From CAVQJU01 sp963729215 (GTDB lineage Bacteria > Acidobacteriota > Vicinamibacteria > Vicinamibacterales > CAVVIG01), in contig CAVSND010000023.1 in assembly GCA_963729215.1 (NCBI GenBank), positions 594,375-658,374 of the forward strand: 64,000 bases of DNA, written 5' to 3'. Every line of letters begins with the position of its first letter. Position 1 is the stretch's first letter. A program made the position numbers and the translations under genes. Below the pieces are notes generated by a model. The model had not been told where the DNA came from and made no database searches. It saw only the letters and a list, made by a program, of their open reading frames with translations. Below are positions 1 to 8,083 of the stretch, one piece after another.

Positions 1-1003
1 CAATCAGCCGTCCCCAGTTGGGATCGCCGCCGTGGATCGCCGTTTTGACCAGCGGCGAGTTGGCAATCGCCTTGGCCGCCGTACGCGCCTCGGCTTCGGA
101 CGCGGCGCCAGTGACATTCACCGTGACCAGCTTCGTCGCGCCCTCGCCGCCCCGCACGATCCCCAGCGCGAGCTCCTTGCACACCGCGGTCAGCCCGTTC
201 AGGAACGCGTCGTACGAGGCCTCGTCGACGATCGCGCCGCTGCTTCCGTTCGCGAGCAGCATGACCGTGTCGTTGGTCGAGCATTCGCCGTCCACCGTGA
301 TGGCGTTGAAGGTCGTGTTGACGGCGGCGCGCAGCGCGCGCTGCAGCAGCGGCGCCGGCACGGAAGCGTCCGTCGTCACAAATCCCAGCATGGTCGCCAT
401 CATCGGCTCGATCATGCCCGAACCCTTGCACATGCCGCCGATGATGGCTTCGCGTCCATCGATCACCACGCGAGCGGCCGCTTCTTTCGGGAACGGATCG
501 GTCGTCATGATCGCGCGGGCGGCTGCCGGGCCCTGATCGTGTCCGAGCGCGGCGAACGCGCGCGGCAGTGCGCTCCTGATCTTGTCCATCGGCAGGCCGA
601 CGCCGATGACCCCTGTGGACGCAACCAGCACCTGGCTGGCGTCGCATGCGACCAGGCGCGCCGTTTCGGACGCCATATCCCGGGCGTTGCTCATCCCCTC
701 GTCGCCGGTACACGCGTTCGCGCAGCCGGCGTTGACGATGACGGCGCGCACAAGGCCGTTCGAGCGGGTGAGGTGCTCGCGCGAGACGATGACCGGCGCC
801 GCCTGGGCCTTGTTGACCGTGAAGACAGCCGCAGCCGTGGCGGCTGTGTCCGAGACGATCAAGGCCAGGTCGAGCGGCGTTGCGCCATCAGGCCGCGGCC
901 GTTTGATACCGGCCCCGACGCCCGCCGCGCGGAAGCCTCGAGCCGTGGCGACGCCGCCGGTGATCGCCTCGACTTGTTCGGCGGCAGGCTTCGTCGGGGT
1001 CAT
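1..1003 (-). CDS. argJ: Bifunctional glutamate N-acetyltransferase / ornithine acetyltransferase ArgJ (3' end outside window)
   Basis: ArgJ moves the acetyl group from N-acetylornithine to glutamate, which recycles the acetyl group in arginine synthesis; some members also use acetyl-CoA. 334 codons are visible and the gene runs off the left edge. The family signature KGSGMIEPMMATML is present, and its threonine (about residue 204) is the nucleophile at which the precursor cleaves itself into two chains. An N-terminal stretch with VNAGCANACTG is also typical. The chosen ATG overlaps the end of a 20-codon ORF that itself overlaps the argD stop, so translation is probably coupled to argD. It is the fourth gene of argC-B-D-J. 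Whether it also has synthase activity cannot be told from this sequence. Confidence 0.95.
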   Translation of the reverse strand, partial: MTPTKPAAEQVEAITGGVATARGFRAAGVGAGIKRPRPDGATPLDLALIVSDTAATAAAVFTVNKAQAAPVIVSREHLTRSNGLVRAVIVNAGCANACTGDEGMSNARDMASETARLVACDASQVLVASTGVIGVGLPMDKIRSALPRAFAALGHDQGPAAARAIMTTDPFPKEAAARVVIDGREAIIGGMCKGSGMIEPMMATMLGFVTTDASVPAPLLQRALRAAVNTTFNAITVDGECSTNDTVMLLANGSSGAIVDEASYDAFLNGLTAVCKELALGIVRGGEGATKLVTVNVTGAASEAEARTAAKAIANSPLVKTAIHGGDPNWGRLI

Positions 1004-1062
1004 GCGGTGGGCGCGGCAGGCGCCCCGTGAACGTGTTCGATGATCGCGTCGGCCCGGCTCAT
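1000..1062 (-). CDS. Possible 20-residue coupling ORF between argD and argJ
   Basis: A 20-codon ORF begins in an ATGA overlap with the argD stop codon and ends in an ATGA overlap with the argJ start. The peptide would begin MSRADAIIEHVHG and has no recognisable domain. The likely job, if any, is to carry ribosomes across the 55-nt gap so that argJ is translated together with argD. Chance is a real alternative, because GC-rich DNA has few stop codons. Confidence 0.3.
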   Translation of the reverse strand: MSRADAIIEHVHGAPAAPTA

Positions 1063-2282
1063 TTGTTTGCTCCCACGTCGGCGAGCGCCGCATCGAGCCT
1101 GCCGAGCGCCTCGTCGGCGTCGGCCTCGGTGATGACAAGCGGCGGCAGCAGGCGGATCACGGTATCGGCCGTCCGGTTGACGACGACGCCGTGGCGCAGC
1201 CCGGCCGGCACGACCGCGGTCGCGTCCTGCGACAGTTCCAGCCCCCAGATCAGCCCGACGCCGCGCACCTCCTTGACGAAGGCGTGCTTCGCGGCAACGG
1301 CGCGCAGGCGCTCCTCGAAGAACCGGCCGACGCGGCGGATGTGATCGAGCAGCCCGCCCTCGGTGAGCTCGCCGAGGAAGCAGAGAGCCGCACGGCACGC
1401 GAGGAGATTCCCGCCATACGTGCTGCCATGATCGCCGTAGGAGATCGTGGACGCGACCTCGTCGCCGATCAGCGCCGCGCCGACCGGGACGCCGCCGCCA
1501 AGCGCTTTGCCCACCGAGACCAGGTGCGGCTTGAGGCCCAGCGTGGTGAAGTAGAAGGGCTGTCCGGTTCGTCCGAGGCCGCTCTGGACTTCGTCGGCAA
1601 TGAGCAGCGCTCCGGTCTTCGCGCACGCCTGGTTGATGGCTTCTGCGAAGGCGGGCGTCAGCGGCCTGACGCCGCCTTCACCCTGTATCGGCTCGGCGAT
1701 GATGGCCGCCGTCGAGGACGATACAGCCGCGAGCAGGGCCGCGGGATCGTTCACGGGGACGAAACGCACGCCCGGCAGCAGCGGCTCGAACGGCGCGCGA
1801 TAGTGTTCGTCCGACGTGACAGACAGCGCGCCCATGGTCCGGCCGTGAAACGATTCCTCGAGGGCGATGATTTCCGCGCGCGGTTCGCCGCGCGTGTACC
1901 AGTAGCGGCGTGCGAACTTGAGACAGGCTTCCACCGCTTCCGTCCCGCTGTTGCAGACGAAGACCCGCGACAATCCGGACAGCGATGCCAGGCGTTCACC
2001 GACCTGTCCCTGAAGAGGGTGGAAGAACAGGTTCGAGGTGTGCAGGAGCGTCTGCGCCTGATCGGCGACGGCCCTGGCCAGACCCTCGTGCGCATGACCG
2101 AGCGAGGCGACGCCGATGCCCGACAGCAGGTCCAGATATTCCCGGCCCTCCGAGTCGTAGAGGCGGACGCCCTTTCCGCGCACGAAGGCGAGCGGGGCCC
2201 GGCGGTATGTCTGCAGGACGTGGCGGGCTTCGCGGGCCTGAATCTCTTCGAGCGCTGACGTGGGCGTTGTCGTTGTCGTCAT
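1059..2282 (-). CDS. argD: Acetylornithine aminotransferase ArgD
   Basis: ArgD is a PLP-dependent class III aminotransferase that converts N-acetylglutamate semialdehyde to N-acetylornithine in the cytosol. The 407-residue protein shows the class III landmarks: NSGTEAVE near 111-118, the PLP-contacting aspartate in LIADEVQSGLGRTG (D230) and the Schiff-base lysine in VSVGKALGGG (K259). Full length matches the family. The ATG chosen (MTTTTTPTSALEEIQ) overlaps the argB stop by 4 bp (ATGA). Longer readings of this frame run into argB and are not credible. It belongs to the leftward argC-B-D-J operon. Confidence 0.96.
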   Translation of the reverse strand: MTTTTTPTSALEEIQAREARHVLQTYRRAPLAFVRGKGVRLYDSEGREYLDLLSGIGVASLGHAHEGLARAVADQAQTLLHTSNLFFHPLQGQVGERLASLSGLSRVFVCNSGTEAVEACLKFARRYWYTRGEPRAEIIALEESFHGRTMGALSVTSDEHYRAPFEPLLPGVRFVPVNDPAALLAAVSSSTAAIIAEPIQGEGGVRPLTPAFAEAINQACAKTGALLIADEVQSGLGRTGQPFYFTTLGLKPHLVSVGKALGGGVPVGAALIGDEVASTISYGDHGSTYGGNLLACRAALCFLGELTEGGLLDHIRRVGRFFEERLRAVAAKHAFVKEVRGVGLIWGLELSQDATAVVPAGLRHGVVVNRTADTVIRLLPPLVITEADADEALGRLDAALADVGANK

Positions 2283-3130
2283 GATGGTGTCCCTACTGTT
2301 GCGGCCACTCGTGTGGCCGACGCCGGCACGGCGCCAGACGCCGCCGCGCGCAGCGCGTCGCGATCGCGTCCGTCCACGATCACGACGTCGTCCACGCCGT
2401 TCCTGAGCGCGTGCTCGCACGCACGCAGCTTGGCAATCATCCCGGCGTTGGCGGTTCCTGCCGCCACCAGTCGCGCGATGGCTGCCGGGTCGAGCAGCGG
2501 CACGGTCGCTCCCGTTTCGTCCAGCACGCCTGGCGTCGAGCCCGCGATGACGAGGCGCCTGGCCCCGAGCCTCGCCGCGAGATGTCCGGCCATCGTATCG
2601 GCGTTGACGTTGAGAAGCTGTCCGCCGCGATCGACGCCGATGCTCGCGACCACGGGGACCAGCCGGTCCCGCAGCAGCGCCTCGAGGACCCGCACATCCG
2701 CTTCGCCTGCCGGGAGGCCGACGCGTCCCAGATCGACGGTCTGGCCGGCCACCGTCACATGGGGCGGCGCCACCTGCGACAGGCCGCACGACCCGTCAGC
2801 GCCTGTCAGTCCGACCGCCGGCACGCCGGCGGCGCCGAGCGCCGCCACGAACCGCGTGTTGATGGAGCCCGCCAGCACGGCGACCACGATGTCGAGTGTC
2901 GCGGCATCGGTGATGCGCAGTCCGTCCACCTGACGCTTCTCGATCCCGGCGACCTTGAGCGCCGCGTCGATTTCTTTCCCGCCGCCGTGAACGACCACCA
3001 CAGGAACGCCAGGAACGTCCGGGGCCCGCCCGGTGTCGGCGATGGCCGCGATCGAGGCCACCACGCCGGCCATGCGCGCCGGTTCTTCGAGCAGCTCGCC
3101 GCCAAATTTCAGGACCAGCGGCTGGGTCAC
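2279..3130 (-). CDS. argB: Acetylglutamate kinase ArgB
   Basis: ArgB phosphorylates N-acetylglutamate, the usual control point of arginine synthesis. It belongs to the amino-acid kinase fold. In the 283-residue protein LVLKFGGELLE at the N-terminus and VVVVHGGGKEID near 45 form the nucleotide and substrate loops, and NVNADTMAGHLAARL near 165 is the second substrate-binding stretch. The start is GTG, overlapping the argC stop as GTGA. No N-terminal helix of the kind linked to hexameric, arginine-inhibited enzymes is obvious, so feedback inhibition is uncertain. Confidence 0.95.
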   Translation of the reverse strand: MTQPLVLKFGGELLEEPARMAGVVASIAAIADTGRAPDVPGVPVVVVHGGGKEIDAALKVAGIEKRQVDGLRITDAATLDIVVAVLAGSINTRFVAALGAAGVPAVGLTGADGSCGLSQVAPPHVTVAGQTVDLGRVGLPAGEADVRVLEALLRDRLVPVVASIGVDRGGQLLNVNADTMAGHLAARLGARRLVIAGSTPGVLDETGATVPLLDPAAIARLVAAGTANAGMIAKLRACEHALRNGVDDVVIVDGRDRDALRAAASGAVPASATRVAATVGTPS

Positions 3131-4215
3131 AGCAGCCCTGTCGTCTCGTCCAGACCCAGCATCACGTTCATGTTCTGCACGGCCTGCCCCGAGGCGCCCT
3201 TGAGCAGGTTGTCGATGACCGAGACGAGGACGACGCGTCCGGACGCGTCCACGCGCCAGCCGATGTCGCAGAAATTGGTGTGGGCGACGTGCTTGATTTC
3301 CGGCAACGTGGCGCCCACCAGCCGCACGAACGTCGCGTCCGCGTAGGCGGTCTCGTACACCGAGGCCAGTGTGTCCTCGGTGGTGCCGGGCGCCACGCGA
3401 AAGTAGATCGTCGCGAGGATGCCGCGATCGAGCGGGACGAGATGCGGCACGAAATTCACGGAGTGCCCGGCGGCGTCGGGACCAAACGCTTCGGCCACGC
3501 CCTGCTCGATTTCGGCTCCGTGGCGGTGGGCAAACACTCCGTAGGCTCCCAGGCTGCCGTGCACTTCCGAGAAATGCGTTCGCTCGGACGGCGTTTTGCC
3601 GGCGCCAGAGACGCCGGACTTCGCGTCCACGATGACATCCGCGCCGGCGGCAATCAGTCCAGCCGCCGCGATCGGCGCGACGGCGAGCAGCGTCGCGGTC
3701 GGATAACAGCCGGGATTGGCCACCATGCGCGCGCCGGCGATCGCGCCGCGATCGAGCTCGGTCAGGCCGTAGGCGAGGCCGTCGGGCACGCGGTGCGTCT
3801 CGGGATACCACCGTGCGCGCAAGGCCTGGTCGCGCAGCCGGAACGCCCCGGACAGGTCGATCACGCGAACCCCGGCGTCGGCGAGCGCGGGGGCCAGCTC
3901 GGCCGCCGCCTTGTCGGGCAGCGCGAGGAACACGATGTCCGCCTCGCGCGCGAGCGCGTCCGCGTCGAGCGGCGCAATCGTCCCGTTCCAGATGCGCGAC
4001 AGCGCGGGCAGGCGCCTCGCGCCTCCGGCAGGCGTCGCGCCCGACGATGTCGCGGCGGTGATCGTCACTGACGGGTGCCGGGCCAGCAGGCGCAGCAGCT
4101 CCTGTCCTGCATAACCGGTCGCGCCCGCCACCGCCACGCGGGTCGAGGCCGAGGGACGCCCCGGCTGCGAGTCTCCCGCGGCGCCGCCTTCACGTGGCTG
4201 CACAACTGTATGCAT
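3127..4215 (-). CDS. argC: N-acetyl-gamma-glutamyl-phosphate reductase ArgC
   Basis: ArgC reduces N-acetylglutamyl phosphate to the semialdehyde with NADPH. The Rossmann loop GATGYAGQE lies near residues 31-39 and the catalytic cysteine is in MVANPGCYPTA (C170 by this start). The protein is 362 residues, about 25 longer at the N-terminus than needed, because the Rossmann strand normally begins within the first few residues. The ATG used is the only one upstream, but a GTG near residue 27 (RVAVAG) could be the true start. It is the first gene of the arg operon and lies just downstream of a promoter with an ARG-box-like operator. Confidence 0.94.
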   Translation of the reverse strand: MHTVVQPREGGAAGDSQPGRPSASTRVAVAGATGYAGQELLRLLARHPSVTITAATSSGATPAGGARRLPALSRIWNGTIAPLDADALAREADIVFLALPDKAAAELAPALADAGVRVIDLSGAFRLRDQALRARWYPETHRVPDGLAYGLTELDRGAIAGARMVANPGCYPTATLLAVAPIAAAGLIAAGADVIVDAKSGVSGAGKTPSERTHFSEVHGSLGAYGVFAHRHGAEIEQGVAEAFGPDAAGHSVNFVPHLVPLDRGILATIYFRVAPGTTEDTLASVYETAYADATFVRLVGATLPEIKHVAHTNFCDIGWRVDASGRVVLVSVIDNLLKGASGQAVQNMNVMLGLDETTGLL

Positions 4216-4220
4216 TGGAA

Positions 4221-4260
4221 AGAATATTTATACACGGCAACATCGATAGAATCAAGAAAA
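4221..4260 (-). promoter_or_regulatory. argC promoter overlapping an ARG-box-like operator
   Basis: Read on the minus strand, TTGATT (4255-4260) and TATAAA (4227-4232) are 17 bp apart and form a plausible sigma-70 promoter for argC. AGAATATTTATACA at 4221-4234 matches 12 of the central 14 positions expected for an ArgR operator (TGAAT-W4-ATTCA) and overlaps the -10 element. Binding of ArgR, encoded just to the right, would block transcription. Transcription would start only a few bases before the argC ATG, implying a leaderless message or an internal start. This is inferred from motif matching only. Confidence 0.5.
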
Positions 4261-4326
4261 AACAATGTATACGATGCCCCCAAGCCGCCGCAGATCGTGT
4301 ATCCTCGTCACAGCTCCTTTACCACT

Positions 4327-4779
4327 ATGAAAGCACGACGACAGTCCGTCATCCTGGAACTCATCGATCTCGAGGCGCTCCACAGCCAGGAGGAGGTGCG
4401 GCGCCGTCTGCATCGCAAGGGATTCGAGGCCACGCAGGCGACCATCTCGCGCGACATCGCCGACCTCGGGCTCGTCAAACGCGCCGGTGACGGCGCCTAC
4501 CAGCGGCCGGGCCTCGAGGCCACCAGCCCCCAGCTGGCGCGCACGGTGCTCGAGCGCGCCGCGTCCGAGTTCCTCCACCGTGTCGAGCGCGTGCAGCAGC
4601 TCGTCGTGCTCCGGACCGGCCGCGGGCAGGCGCAGGCGCTGGCCGAAGCGCTCGACCGGGCGCAGCTCACCGAAACCGTCGGCACCATTGCCGGCGACGA
4701 CACCATTCTGGTCATCGCGCGCGACGGCAAGCGTGCGGCCGCCCTCGTGAAACGCCTCGAATCGTACGCGGAAAACTGA
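4327..4779 (+). CDS. argR: Arginine repressor ArgR
   Basis: ArgR is a hexameric, arginine-responsive DNA-binding regulator. The 150-residue protein has the N-terminal winged helix (SQEEVRRRLHRKGFEATQAT then ISRDIADLGLVK, residues 19-50) and the C-terminal oligomerisation and arginine-binding domain with the hallmark GTIAGDDTILV near 120-130. It is divergent from argC and upstream of argH, so it probably represses both transcription units including its own. The start is the ATG giving MKARRQSVILELI; the reading frame is open further upstream, but that portion overlaps the operator. Confidence 0.93.
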   Translation: MKARRQSVILELIDLEALHSQEEVRRRLHRKGFEATQATISRDIADLGLVKRAGDGAYQRPGLEATSPQLARTVLERAASEFLHRVERVQQLVVLRTGRGQAQALAEALDRAQLTETVGTIAGDDTILVIARDGKRAAALVKRLESYAEN

Positions 4780-4856
4780 GATCATCGGTTGATGACACGA
4801 ATCCCATCGCCATATCGCGAGGCTCGCGCCGGCGCGCGCCCATCCGCCGTGACCCG

Positions 4857-6246
4857 ATGACCACACTCTGGTCCGGACGGTTTGACGGCGCGCCCGACCG
4901 TGACGCGTTCGAGTTCGGCGTCTCGTTCGGCTTCGACCGGCGCCTCTTCGACGAGGACGTGACGGCCAGCATCTCCTGGGCGCGCGCCCTGGGGGCGGCT
5001 GGCGTGCTGCCGCTGGCGGAAGCCGATCAGATCGAAACCACGCTCAAGCAGCTCCTCGAACGCGGCCGTTCCGATCCGGCCTTCATCAACGGCGCCGACG
5101 AGGATATTCACAGCTTCGTGGAGCGGGTGCTCGTCGAGCGCATCGGTGATGCGGGCCGGCGCCTGCATACCGGCCGATCGCGCAACGAGCAGGTGTCGCT
5201 CGACCTGCGGCTCTACCTGATGAGGCACATCCCGCTGCTTCAGCGCGGCGTCGCCGGCGTGGTCGCCGCGCTGACCGCGCAGGCGGAGTCGGCCGGCGAG
5301 GCGCTGATGCCGGCGTTCACGCATTTTCGCGCGGCGCAGCCGGTGCTCGTCGCCCACTTCTTCCTCGCGCACGTGGCCGCCCTGCGGCGCGACCACCAGC
5401 GGCTGGCGGGTGCACGGGCGGACGCCGACGCGCTGACGCTTGGTTCAGGCGCCATCGCGGGAACGAGCTATGCGATCGACGTGGAGTTCCTCGCTCGCGA
5501 CCTCGGCTTCTCCCGCGTCGTCGCCAACAGCATCGACGCCTCGTCTGATCGGGACTTCGCGGCCTCGTTTCAGTTCGCCTGCGCCCTGACGATGGTCCAT
5601 CTGAGCCGGCTGGCGGAGGATCTCGATCATCCTCTGCGGCGAAGGGCATCACTTTTTCGAGCTGTCGGATGCGCTCAGCACGGGCAGCAGCATGATGCCC
5701 CAGAAGAAGAACCCGGATCCCCTGGAGCTGGTGCGCGGGAAGACCGGACGCGCGATCGGCCATCTGATGGCGCTGCTGACGACCCTGAAGGGCCTGCCGA
5801 GCGGATACAACAAGGATCTGCAGGAGGACAAGCAGGCGGTCTTCGACGCGGAGGACACGCTCGCGGGTTCTCTCGCCGCGGTTCGTGCGGTGGTCCGCGG
5901 GTTGACGCTCGACCGTGAACAGGCGGCGCGCGCGGCGTCGGGCATGCTGCTCGCGACGGACGTCGCCGATTATCTGGTGCGACGCGGCCTGCCGTTCCGG
6001 CGGGCGCATGAAGTGGTGGGAGGGCTCGTCCGGAAGCTCCTGGCCGAGGGGCGCGAGTTCCAGTCGCTTTCGGCGAAGGAATGGCGCGCCGTCAGCGAGC
6101 TCTTCGACGCTGATATTGCAGCTCACGTCACGCCGAAAGCGTCGGTGGCGGCCAAACGGACGCCCCAATCCACGGCTCCAGCCGCCGTCGAGCGCGTGCT
6201 GGCGGACGTGCGTGCGTGGCTGGACGAGAACAACCGGCGCCGGTAG
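4857..6246 (+). CDS. argH: Argininosuccinate lyase ArgH, reading frame broken by one extra base
   Basis: ArgH splits argininosuccinate into arginine and fumarate, the last step of the pathway. The first segment (MTTLWSGRFDG to LSRLAEDL) carries HTGRSRNEQV and TLGSGAIAGTSYAID. The second, one frame over, carries the fumarase/aspartase signature GSSMMPQKKNP and continues to the stop at 6246. One surplus G at about 5625 (CTC-G-ATC) explains the break; without it the join reads LAEDLIILCGEGHHFFEL, as in intact homologues. The total length then equals a normal ArgH (about 462 residues). A sequencing error is the simplest explanation, because the pathway is otherwise intact and the enzyme essential for it. 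Confidence 0.9.
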
Positions 6247-6343
6247 CGGTTCTTGCTAGGGCTAAACAGCTCTGCTAGTATGGCCCGCGCCTATCGCGCT
6301 TCCCTTCCTTGATCCAGCGAGGTTCTACGCCCGGGAGATTTTG

Positions 6344-7033
6344 ATGCAGCAGCGCCAGCTTCGGCTTGGTGACGTCCTTGACGATTATTGCCCCCGGGAA
6401 CGCCGCCTCACCAACCATGTGGTGGTGGCGATGGTCGGGAACGATGTGAAGCAGACGCGTTGCACGACGTGCGAGGCGGAGCATGAATACAAGCAGGCCC
6501 GGCTGCCGAGGCTTCGCCGGAAAGCCGACGCCGCGGCCCTCGCGCCGGGCGTTCCGAAGCTCCGTGAGCCGGCGCCGGCTGCCCCAGGCACCGGATCCGG
6601 CGCTGAATCGCCTTCGGCGGAGATTGAGGTCGTGGCCGCGCCGGACGAGGACCAGGCCTCTGGAGAGCAGGCCGTCCCGCAGGCCGCCGCCGGCGATGAC
6701 GAGGCAGGGCCAGCCGACGATGAGGGGCCGGTGCACAGGCCGCTGATTCGCGCCTCGCTGCCGCGTCTCGAAGGGGCGCCGCCACCAGCCCGGCCCGCCA
6801 CCGATTTCACTATCCGGCAGCCCGCCGGCAACCGGCACAACCGCTTCCGTCCCCGGCATGCAGGCGGAGGTCACCAGCCGCATCAGTCACATCAATCACA
6901 GGGCAACCGCTCCGGCGGCTACGGCGGCGGCGGAGGCCAGGTGCGCGGCGGCGGTCCGAGACACGGCGGCGGGCAGCCTCAATCGAACCGCTCTCAGAGC
7001 CAGCACGGTCAGGGCCGGAAGCGTTCCAGGTAG
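6344..7033 (+). CDS. Hypothetical protein with CxxC N-terminal domain and G/H/Q/R-rich tail
   Basis: I cannot assign a function. The 229-residue product has a conserved-looking N-terminal 50 residues (YCPRERRLTNHVVVAM, then TRCTTCEAEHEYK with a CxxC pair), an acidic Ala/Glu/Asp-rich middle, and a C-terminal 90 residues rich in Gly, His, Gln, Ser and Arg. The tail resembles disordered RNA-binding tails, and the cysteines could bind a metal together with a histidine. The ATG at 6344 is preceded by CGGGAG. It ends 2 bp before fabI, suggesting cotranscription. An RNA or ribosome role is only a guess from composition. Confidence 0.65.
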   Translation: MQQRQLRLGDVLDDYCPRERRLTNHVVVAMVGNDVKQTRCTTCEAEHEYKQARLPRLRRKADAAALAPGVPKLREPAPAAPGTGSGAESPSAEIEVVAAPDEDQASGEQAVPQAAAGDDEAGPADDEGPVHRPLIRASLPRLEGAPPPARPATDFTIRQPAGNRHNRFRPRHAGGGHQPHQSHQSQGNRSGGYGGGGGQVRGGGPRHGGGQPQSNRSQSQHGQGRKRSR

Positions 7034-7034
7034 C

Positions 7035-7808
7035 ATGTCCGTCCTCGCGGGAAAACGCGGCCTCATCGTCGGCGTCGCCAACAAGCGGTCGATCTCGTGG
7101 GCCATTGCCCAGGCGGCGGCAGCCGCGGGCGCGCGGCTGGCGCTGACGTATCCGAGCGAACGGCTCGAAGAGAACGTCCGCGATCTGGCCGCCACGCTCG
7201 ATCGTCCGCTGGTGCTGCCCTGCGACGTGGCGAGCGACCAGCAGATTGCCGACCTGACCGCGTCGCTCGACGCCGAGTTTGGCGGCCTCGACTTCCTGCT
7301 TCACGGCGCGGCGTTCGCGCCGAAAGCGGACCTGGACAATCCTGTCGTCCAGGCGTCGCGCGAGGGATTCCGGATCGCCCTCGATGTGAGCGCGTACTCC
7401 CTGATTGGGTTGACCCGCGCCGTCCTGCCGCTGATGAAGAAGGCCGGAGGGGGCAGCGTGCTGACGCTGACCTATCTCGGCAGCCAGCGCGTGTTCACCA
7501 ACTACAACCTGATGGGCGTCGCGAAGGCGGCGCTCGAAGCCTCCGTCCGGTACATGGCGAGCGAGCTCGGGCAGGACAACATTCGCGTCAACGCCATTTC
7601 GGCCGGGCCGATCAAGACGCTCGCGGCCATGGGCATCAAGGACTTCTCGGCCATTCGCGACGTGTACCGCGAGCGGACGCCCCTCCGCCGCAACATCGAG
7701 GTCGGCGAAGTGGCCGATGCCGCCACGTTTCTCTTCAGTCCCGCGTCGCGCGGCATAACCGGCGAGATCGTCATGGTCGACGCCGGCTATCACGTCACGG
7801 GCATGTGA
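7035..7808 (+). CDS. fabI: Enoyl-[acyl-carrier-protein] reductase (NADH) FabI
   Basis: FabI performs the last reduction of each fatty-acid elongation cycle. The 257-residue short-chain dehydrogenase has the FabI-type cofactor loop (GVANKRSISWAIA, residues 13-25) and the Tyr-x6-Lys catalytic pair Y157/K164 in NYNLMGVAK, which differs from the YxxxK of ordinary short-chain dehydrogenases. SAGPIKTLAAMGI near 197-209 is the substrate-binding loop. Start ATG at 7035 (MSVLAGKRGLIVG); the frame is open upstream, but that stretch belongs to the preceding gene. The stop overlaps the GTG of a small membrane protein gene. Confidence 0.96.
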   Translation: MSVLAGKRGLIVGVANKRSISWAIAQAAAAAGARLALTYPSERLEENVRDLAATLDRPLVLPCDVASDQQIADLTASLDAEFGGLDFLLHGAAFAPKADLDNPVVQASREGFRIALDVSAYSLIGLTRAVLPLMKKAGGGSVLTLTYLGSQRVFTNYNLMGVAKAALEASVRYMASELGQDNIRVNAISAGPIKTLAAMGIKDFSAIRDVYRERTPLRRNIEVGEVADAATFLFSPASRGITGEIVMVDAGYHVTGM

Positions 7809-8041
7809 TCTCTCTTCGCCGCGTCCGCGGCGGAGTTCTCCGTCTCATACGGCGCCGGCCGTTTGCGATTGCGGTCGGTCTGGCTCTGCTCGTCCCCTCG
7901 GTGTGGGTGGAGGTGAGCGGCCGTTCGTCGGCCTGGTGGACCGGAGGCGCTGCGCTCGTGGCCGGGGCGACGGGGGCCGCGCTGCTGTGGACTGGCCTCG
8001 TCGGCGCGCGGCCTGACTGGATCGACGAGGATCAAGGGTAG
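7805..8041 (+). CDS. Small two-helix membrane protein downstream of fabI
   Basis: A 78-residue ORF starts with GTG in a GTGA overlap with the fabI stop, so it is probably translationally coupled. It has an Arg-rich start (LRRVRGGVLRLIRRR), two hydrophobic segments (about 24-42 and 50-70) and an acidic end (DWIDEDQG). The family is not recognised. Its TAG stop lies inside the GTAGCGTCCG palindromic element that follows. Coupling and the clear membrane pattern make it more likely real than chance. Confidence 0.55.
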   Translation: MISLRRVRGGVLRLIRRRPFAIAVGLALLVPSVWVEVSGRSSAWWTGGAALVAGATGAALLWTGLVGARPDWIDEDQG

Positions 8042-8083
8042 CGTCCGGCTTCAGCCGGACGTCCGCCTGAAGGCGGACGCTAC
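8038..8083. repeat. GTAGCGTCCG double-palindrome repeat, copy 1
   Basis: Two back-to-back hairpins (GTCCGGCTTCAGCCGGAC and GTCCGCCTGAAGGCGGAC) lie between outer GTAGC and GCTAC. The element is itself an inverted repeat. Its two ends provide the TAG stop codons of the convergent genes on both sides (8039-8041 and 8082-8080). Related copies lie at 22251, 38777, 52769 and 54524, with a half copy at 55949. It probably also ends transcription from both sides. Confidence 0.85.
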
